In this document: positions 5,790 through 10,338 of the stretch, one piece after another | Layout of the letters: the number at the start of each line of letters is the position of its first letter | How positions within the stretch are numbered: position 1 is the first letter of the stretch | Source: Actinomycetes bacterium | Lineage (GTDB): Bacteria; Actinomycetota; Acidimicrobiia; Acidimicrobiales; RAAP-2 | Reading direction: 5' to 3' | Length of the DNA stretch: 10,338 nt | NCBI GenBank assembly: GCA_021826255.1 | Contig: JAKBAZ010000032.1 | Coordinates: 1 to 10,338, forward strand | Program-made: the position numbers and the translations under genes | Notes under the pieces: generated by a model | Databases searched by the model: none | What the model was told of the DNA's origin: nothing | The model's input: the letters and a program-made list of their open reading frames with translations, nothing else

Positions 5790-5795
5790 CGCTCT

Positions 5796-6710
5796 ATGAA
5801 TTTTGACAACGCGGACGCCCACCACGACATCATGACGGTCGGGTTCGCCGGCCTCGGAACGATGGGCGCCCCCATGGCTCGCAATCTCCTGGCCGCCGGT
5901 TTCACGGTGTCGGTCTGGAATCGCACCGCGAGTCGGTGCGATGACCTTGTTCTCGCGGGTGCGCGTCGCGCCGAGAACCCGCGGGAGTTGGCCACCGGGT
6001 CGGACGTCGTGGTGACGTGTCTGACTGACTCGCCCGACGTCGAGGCGGTTCTCTTCGGCGAGAACGGACTGGCGATGGGACTGGCCCCCGGAGCCACGTT
6101 CGTCGACTGCAGCACGGTCAGTCCGCTCAAAGCCGAGGAGTTCGCTCGTCGTCTTCGAGATCTCGGCGTGGGGTCGGTGGACGCGCCCGTCACCGGAGGC
6201 TCCGAGGGGGCAAATAAGGGAACTCTCACCATCCTCGTGGGCGGTGACGACGTGGACGTGGCTCGAGTCCAGCCCGTACTTCGAGCCATGGGTGCCTCCA
6301 TCACTCACCTCGGTCCGCCGGGGGCTGGTCAGTGGGCGAAGGCGATCAACCAGGTGATTCTCGCGGGTACCTATCTAGGCGTAGCGGAGGGGGTGACGCT
6401 CGCTCTTAAGGCCGGTCTGGACGCCTCTCGGGTCCTCGGCGCCCTCGCGGGAGGAGCGGCGGACTCGTGGGTCGTGAGAAATCGCGTGGGGCGAATGATT
6501 GATAACGACTACCCCCTGGGGTTCAAGATCGCACTTCACCGCAAGGACCTCGGCATCGCTCAAGAGTTGGCGAAGGCGACCGGAGCCGACCTGCCGGTAA
6601 CGGACCTCGCGGCCAGATTCGAGGACCAGTTGGTGGCCGAGGGGCGTGGCGAGGACGATAATTCGGCGTTGGCCCGCATCATTCGTCGCCGTTCGGGTCT
6701 CGAGGGCTAG
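5796..6710 (+). CDS. NADP-type beta-hydroxyacid dehydrogenase (HIBADH/GarR/GLYR family)
   Basis: A 304-residue cytosolic oxidoreductase of the 3-hydroxyisobutyrate dehydrogenase / tartronate semialdehyde reductase family. Visible motifs are dinucleotide-binding GFAGLGTMGAPMARNL (residues 16-31), VWNRT (40-44) where R43 suggests NADP(H), DCSTVSP (104-110), substrate-binding DAPVTGGSEGANKGTL (129-144), catalytic K182 and N185 in GAGQWAKAINQ, and HRKDLGIA in the C-terminal helical domain. Length is normal for the family. Two starts are possible: ATG 5796, supported by the in-frame TAGTCT box six bases upstream, or ATG 5832, which begins right at the family's usual N-terminus (MTVGFAG) but lacks a ribosome site. 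I prefer 5796. Substrate could be 3-hydroxyisobutyrate, tartronate semialdehyde, succinic semialdehyde or glyoxylate; the neighbours do not decide. Confidence 0.92.
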   Translation: MNFDNADAHHDIMTVGFAGLGTMGAPMARNLLAAGFTVSVWNRTASRCDDLVLAGARRAENPRELATGSDVVVTCLTDSPDVEAVLFGENGLAMGLAPGATFVDCSTVSPLKAEEFARRLRDLGVGSVDAPVTGGSEGANKGTLTILVGGDDVDVARVQPVLRAMGASITHLGPPGAGQWAKAINQVILAGTYLGVAEGVTLALKAGLDASRVLGALAGGAADSWVVRNRVGRMIDNDYPLGFKIALHRKDLGIAQELAKATGADLPVTDLAARFEDQLVAEGRGEDDNSALARIIRRRSGLEG

Positions 6711-6819
6711 AGCGCACGTGCTCTCCATTGGGGGCTCGGGCCAACTCTCGTCGCGGAGTTGCTCCATTCGACGTCAGAGTGGATAGCTCATGGGTCTCCG
6801 CAAGCGTGTCAGAGTCTGC

Positions 6820-6825
6820 TAACAC
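6820..6825 (+). promoter_or_regulatory. -10-like TAACAC for the Pr6Pr gene, leaderless geometry
   Basis: TAACAC, six bases (AGTCGG), then ATG 6832. The last base is C rather than T, so the match is weaker, but the spacing equals that of the other genes and the TAA is again in frame. Confidence 0.4.
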
Positions 6826-6831
6826 AGTCGG

Positions 6832-7530
6832 ATGGCAACCTGGCAGCGAAGAATGGTGGGCGTGGTGGCGCTGGTGGCGTGGACGGGCGTCGCCCTGCGC
6901 GTGGTACTCGACGTCGGAAACATCTCTCCCGGTCCGGTGCTCGACCGCGGGCTCTTTGGTCCCTACCACGGCGGCGCGCTGGGAGTCGCACAACGTCTCA
7001 TCGATAGCGCGAGTTACTTCACCTACTGGTCGAACGTCCTCATCGCTGTGGCGTTGACCAGAGTGTGGCGATCGCCGTCGAGTTCGTCGACCTCCGAGCG
7101 CCACGCCTACACGCGTTCACTGCTCATGATCACGTTGACCGGAGTCCTCTACGCCACCCTGATTGCCCCGAGTGATGTCGTGACCGGTTGGAACATTCCC
7201 GACAACCTCATTATCCACTACGTGGTTCCCGTCTCGAGTGTGCTGACGTGGTGGTTCGCCGGGCCGCGCGGGTGGTTCCGTTGGCGTGACAGTTGGGCCA
7301 TCTACCCCGTTCCTCTCGCCTACTTGGTCTACACGCTCGTGCGCGGCGCTCTCATTCATCGCTACCCGTACGGGTTCTTCGACGTGGTGACGCTCGGGTA
7401 CCTCACCGTCGTGGTCACAATGCTCGTCATCCTCGTCGCGTCCTACGCGGTAGTGGCCCTCTTCGTGGTGCTCGATCAGCGTCATTCTCGCTCGAGCGCG
7501 ACTGGATCGCTCGGCTCACCCGGCGAGTAA
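6832..7530 (+). CDS. Pr6Pr family (FAR-17a/AIG1-like) integral membrane protein
   Basis: A 232-residue membrane protein with about six hydrophobic segments (near residues 8-28, 62-79, 97-113, 126-143, 154-172, 184-213). The pattern SYFTYWSN (61-68), LTGVLYATL (102-110), NLIIHYVVPV (125-134), WWFAGPRGW, YLVYTLVRG and YPYGFFDV then GY matches bacterial Pr6Pr proteins, relatives of eukaryotic AIG1/ADTRP. In those eukaryotic proteins a membrane Thr and His are the catalytic pair for hydrolysis of fatty acid esters of hydroxy fatty acids; T64 and H129 occupy the comparable places here. Hydrolase activity is therefore an inference, not proven for bacterial members. The gene starts 121 bases after the dehydrogenase stop and ends inside the 3' end of the FUSC gene on the other strand. 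Confidence 0.8.
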   Translation: MATWQRRMVGVVALVAWTGVALRVVLDVGNISPGPVLDRGLFGPYHGGALGVAQRLIDSASYFTYWSNVLIAVALTRVWRSPSSSSTSERHAYTRSLLMITLTGVLYATLIAPSDVVTGWNIPDNLIIHYVVPVSSVLTWWFAGPRGWFRWRDSWAIYPVPLAYLVYTLVRGALIHRYPYGFFDVVTLGYLTVVVTMLVILVASYAVVALFVVLDQRHSRSSATGSLGSPGE

Positions 7531-9483
7531 ACGAGATCTCGAGAGGGCGATCTCGTCGACGAGCAGACGCATCTCTGACGAGAGGGTGGCCGATGGCTCC
7601 GGGCGTCGGGGATCGAGTCCGAGCTCGGTAGCGGGAATGCGCGCCCCCCGATCAGCCTCGAAGCGCAGGGCGTGAATGGCCCGTAGGAGTCGTCGCCCAC
7701 CGTCGAGTCGGCTCTGATGACGGGTCAAGAGATCCTGGTCGCGGTCCGGTTCAACGAGATCGCGTCCGTGGGCCAAGGTCGCTTCGTGAAAACGAAAGTG
7801 GGCACTACGAGAAGCCTGACGAAGTTGGGCCGGGTCGGAGCGGCCCTCGAGGGCCTCGAGACTGAGTTCGAGGTAGCGCGCCAGGCTGTCACCGAGACGC
7901 GCGAGCGCCTCTTCGGTGTCGCTGCCGGCGGGGGAGGGCCACAGCAGGTAGCTAGCGAACGACAACGCGGCACCGAGACTCACGTCGAGGAGTCGGTCGA
8001 GGGCGGTCGTGAAGGTGTTGGACAGCGTGAGCGAGAGAATGACGAGAACGAGGGCGGTCACGAGACCAATAGCGATGGCGAAACTGGCCGACCAGGTGGC
8101 GTAGGCCAGGGCCGCGAGGGCGAAGACCACGAGAGCACTGACGAGGGGCGTGGGGTGAAGCCACGCGACGAGCAAGGCGGCGAGGCTGGCGCCGAGCAGG
8201 GTCCCCACCACGCGCCCGACGCCTCGGTTGAACAGGGTCGAGTAGTCCGGCTTCAAGATCACGGCGACGGCGAAGGCGACCCAGTAGCCCCGGGGTAGGT
8301 GGAGGGCGCGGGCGAGGACGTCGGCACCGACGACCGCGAGCGTGAGGCGGATGGCGTGGCGTCGAGCCGGATTGTCGGACTTTAACGTCTCGAGGAGGAC
8401 GCCCACCGGGGTGCGCCAGGTCACCAGTCGGAGTCGTCGCCAGCGAAGATTCACTCGCCACGCTCCCTCCACGACGTCGGTCGTTTCGTCGTGGAGGTGC
8501 CGGGAGAGCTCGTCGAGAGCCTGGTCCAGCTCTTCGACTCGACGACCCACGAGAGTGCTCGCCGGGCTCACGTCCTGAGTCGCTCTCCCTGCGCGTTCGA
8601 CGAGAACGTGACGCATGGAGTCGTCGAAGGAGTCGATCGCGTCGGGATCTTCGACAACGAGAGCTGCGCAGTCGAGGACCTGAGCGACTCGACCGAGATA
8701 CTGACTGAGAGCGGGGGAGTCTCCGAACTGGTCCCGTAGTCCGTTAATGGTGACCAGACTGAGTCGAAGTCGCCGAAGTGACTCGGTGACAGCACGAAGG
8801 TCGCGGGCGTCACTTCGACCGAGCAGTGAGGAACTCGTGAGTACTCGGCGAGCCTGGTCGATCTCGCTCAGGGCGGCGAAACCGGAGGCGGAGGCCTTCG
8901 AGCGGGCGTACTGGGCCACCGTTCGTAGGGCACTCGCGAGCGTCTGACGCTGGTGGCGAAGGGAGGGGGGCAGGCGAAGGAGCACCAGCGCGGTGATTTC
9001 GACGAGGGCCCCCGCGAGAAAGAGCACTCCCACGTGAAGCGCCTGTCGTGGAGAGTCGGCGAAACGACCGAGAACCACGTACGCCACGATGGCCTGACTG
9101 CCCATGACTCCGGGCGTGAGTCCGAGCGAGACAGCCGCTCCGGCCACGACGCACCAGGGAACGAGAAGGGCGATGTGGAGCCACGCCACGGATCCGGTGA
9201 GATTTCCGAGCACCACCGAGGCGGCCATGAGAACACCGTCGGCGACGGCGTAGCGCAGCGGGATGACCGGCGCGCCAACGAGGGAGATGATGGCGATCAG
9301 ATTGGCCGCCACCCCCATCACGACCGCGGTACTGGGCTGGTGCCACAGGAGGGGCACGACGACGCACGCGCCCACGGGGAGGGCGGTGATGAGTCCCCGT
9401 ACGGGAGTGACGAGGGACCAGTCAACGCGGACGATGGCACGGAGCCGACTCACCACCGAGGAAGCCCGGTGGGTGGCGCTCAC
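7516..9483 (-). CDS. FUSC-family inner membrane protein (aromatic acid exporter / YccS-like)
   Basis: A 655-residue membrane protein built as two repeats: a hydrophobic block (about residues 28-170), a long cytosolic helical region (about 171-370), a second hydrophobic block (about 376-515) and a cytosolic C-terminal tail (about 520-655). The second block carries the FUSC pattern, for example LPRGYWVAFAVAVILKPDYS and NRGVGRVVGTLLGASLAALL (about 396-438). The family includes fusaric acid resistance proteins and the aromatic acid exporter AaeB, so efflux of organic or aromatic acids is likely, but the substrate is unknown. The GTG start (9481-9483) overlaps the trpE stop as GTGA and has no Shine-Dalgarno, pointing to translational coupling. 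The 3' end overlaps the convergent Pr6Pr gene by 15 bases, with no terminator between them. Confidence 0.9.
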   Translation of the reverse strand: MSATHRASSVVSRLRAIVRVDWSLVTPVRGLITALPVGACVVVPLLWHQPSTAVVMGVAANLIAIISLVGAPVIPLRYAVADGVLMAASVVLGNLTGSVAWLHIALLVPWCVVAGAAVSLGLTPGVMGSQAIVAYVVLGRFADSPRQALHVGVLFLAGALVEITALVLLRLPPSLRHQRQTLASALRTVAQYARSKASASGFAALSEIDQARRVLTSSSLLGRSDARDLRAVTESLRRLRLSLVTINGLRDQFGDSPALSQYLGRVAQVLDCAALVVEDPDAIDSFDDSMRHVLVERAGRATQDVSPASTLVGRRVEELDQALDELSRHLHDETTDVVEGAWRVNLRWRRLRLVTWRTPVGVLLETLKSDNPARRHAIRLTLAVVGADVLARALHLPRGYWVAFAVAVILKPDYSTLFNRGVGRVVGTLLGASLAALLVAWLHPTPLVSALVVFALAALAYATWSASFAIAIGLVTALVLVILSLTLSNTFTTALDRLLDVSLGAALSFASYLLWPSPAGSDTEEALARLGDSLARYLELSLEALEGRSDPAQLRQASRSAHFRFHEATLAHGRDLVEPDRDQDLLTRHQSRLDGGRRLLRAIHALRFEADRGARIPATELGLDPRRPEPSATLSSEMRLLVDEIALSRSRLLAG

Positions 9484-10338
9484 GAGAGAGAGGGATCGGC
9501 GAGTTCGAGGGCGAGGAGAGGGGCAGAGGCCTTAGTCAGGCACTCCTGGTACTCGAAGGGGCCCGTCGAGTCCGCAACGACCCCACCCCCAGCCTGGACG
9601 GTTGCCACGCCGTGGCGCAGGGCGAGGGTGCGAATAGTGATGGCGAAGTCGCAACCACCCGTCAAAGAGAAGTAGCCGACTGCACCACCGTAGGGGCCGC
9701 GACGAACCGGCTCGCACTCGTCGATAATCTCCATGGCCCGAACCTTGGGTGCCCCCGAGAGCGTGCCGGCGGGGAAGAGGGCGTCGAAGGCGTCGAAGGC
9801 GTCGACGCCGTCTCGAAGGGTTCCCGACACCTCTGAGACGAGGTGCATGAGGTGAGAGAATCTCTCCACGTGGGCGAGGGAGGTAACCACGACGCTGCCG
9901 GGCTCTGAGACGCGTCCCACGTCGTTTCGCCCGAGGTCGACGAGCATGACGTGTTCGGCGATCTCCTTCTCGTCTCGCACCATCTCGTCTTCGAGAGCCT
10001 GGTCCTCCTCGGTGGTGCGGCCGCGGCGTCGGGTTCCGGCGATGGGTCGAGTCGTGACCACACCGTCGGTCACGTTCACGAGCATTTCGGGTGACGCTCC
10101 GACGAGTTGGGCCTCACCAGTGTCGAGAAGGTACATATAAGGCGAGGGATTGAGGGCGCGCAACACGCGGTACAGGGTCAGGGGATCGACCTTCGAGGCT
10201 CGGCGAAACTGCTGTGACGGGACAACTTGGAAGATGTCGCCGTCGTAGATGTAGCGACGAGCGGTGTCGACCACGGCGCTGTAGGACTCTTCGGTGAAGT
10301 TGGAGTAGCGCACCGCCAGTTCGCGCACCGGAACTCGG
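9480..10338 (-). CDS. trpE: Anthranilate synthase component I, C-terminal part (5' end outside window)
   Basis: About 285 residues of the chorismate-binding domain; the N-terminal part, with the tryptophan feedback site, lies past base 10338. The enzyme turns chorismate into anthranilate with ammonia from the glutaminase subunit TrpG, the first committed step of tryptophan synthesis. Motifs in order: DGDIFQVVPSQQF, NPSPYMYLL, RPIAGTRRRG, LVDLGRNDVGRV, ERFSHLMHLVSEVSG, FPAGTLSGAPKVRAMEIIDE, RRGPYGGAVGYFS, QAGGGVVADS and EYQE. PIAGT rather than PIKGT separates it from the aminodeoxychorismate synthase PabB. An apparent GTG at 10328 is internal, because the frame stays open upstream and reaches the window edge. 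It is followed by the FUSC gene with a 4-base overlap. The rest of the trp pathway is not in view. Confidence 0.96.
   Translation of the reverse strand, partial: RVPVRELAVRYSNFTEESYSAVVDTARRYIYDGDIFQVVPSQQFRRASKVDPLTLYRVLRALNPSPYMYLLDTGEAQLVGASPEMLVNVTDGVVTTRPIAGTRRRGRTTEEDQALEDEMVRDEKEIAEHVMLVDLGRNDVGRVSEPGSVVVTSLAHVERFSHLMHLVSEVSGTLRDGVDAFDAFDALFPAGTLSGAPKVRAMEIIDECEPVRRGPYGGAVGYFSLTGGCDFAITIRTLALRHGVATVQAGGGVVADSTGPFEYQECLTKASAPLLALELADPSLS

Larger units (their letters stand above)
5225..5795. other. Long AT-richer intergenic region between divergent genes
   Basis: 571 bases lie between the Rpf-like start and the dehydrogenase start with no convincing gene. Bases 5341-5580 are about 43% GC by hand count, well below the surrounding coding DNA. 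The region holds dyads GCAGAA-GT-TTCTGC (5367-5380), CAATA-AA-TATTG (5438-5449) and ATACC-C-GGTAT (near 5490), a 9-bp inverted repeat GGTGGGCCT (5651-5659)/AGGCCCACC (5721-5729), and a near-palindrome GGGGACGTCTCC (5703-5714). It probably carries control sites for both genes. I do not see the conserved core of a known riboswitch. Confidence 0.5.

Noticed and set aside
5447..5806. Open plus-strand frame of 119 codons in the AT-richer gap
   Set aside because: No recognisable motif or clear ribosome site, and it runs past the preferred start of the dehydrogenase gene in another frame.
7717..8298. Open plus-strand frame of 193 codons rich in Gly, Glu and Arg
   Set aside because: Low-complexity shadow of the FUSC gene on the opposite strand.
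9781..9807. Three copies of a 9-base unit (GCGTCGAAG-like) in trpE
   Set aside because: Encodes DAFDAFDA; the spacing between SEVSG and FPAGT appears the same as in TrpE proteins I recall, so it is not an insertion or expansion.

Overview
The window looks like ordinary chromosomal DNA of a high-GC Gram-positive bacterium, most likely an actinobacterium. A class Acidimicrobiia-type lineage is a guess, not something I can prove from the sequence. The clues are GC-rich third codon positions, frequent GTG starts, an exported L,D-transpeptidase plus a resuscitation-promoting-factor (Rpf)-like muralytic domain, CCA-encoding tRNA genes, and many apparently leaderless genes. I see no CRISPR array, insertion sequence, phage gene or recognisable defence locus.

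Layout. 1-879 (-): N-terminal 293 residues of an L,D-transpeptidase whose catalytic half lies beyond the window. 880-1084: intergenic with several dyads. 1085-1158 (+): tRNA-Cys(GCA), then a strong hairpin. 1291-1956 (-): short-chain dehydrogenase with an altered active site. 2080-2910 (+): HAD-IIA (NagD-like) phosphatase. 2940-3647 (+): DEDDh exonuclease. 3658-3734 (+): tRNA-Val(GAC). 3735-3999: no convincing gene. 4000-4548 (-): YdeI/OmpD-associated (DUF1905) protein. 4772-5224 (-): small secreted Rpf-like transglycosylase. 5225-5795: 571 bases without a convincing gene, its middle about 43% GC by hand count. 5796-6710 (+): NADP-type beta-hydroxyacid dehydrogenase. 6832-7530 (+): Pr6Pr/AIG1-like membrane protein. 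7516-9483 (-): FUSC-family membrane protein, overlapping the previous gene tail to tail by 15 bases. 9480-10338 (-): C-terminal part of TrpE, whose stop overlaps the FUSC start.

How the genes relate. Two cell-wall enzymes (L,D-transpeptidase and Rpf-like) act outside the membrane but are not in one operon. trpE and the FUSC gene are the clearest operon: a 4-base GTGA overlap with no separate ribosome site suggests translational coupling. Most other genes look individually transcribed.

The most interesting signal is at gene starts. Four genes carry TAGNNT exactly six bases before the start codon, and a fifth carries TAACAC at the same place. This fits a -10 box driving leaderless mRNA. Because the box lies in frame, its TAG/TAA is also a stop codon four codons upstream, which fixes these starts. 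I found no clear new multi-gene system; the remaining findings are modest.
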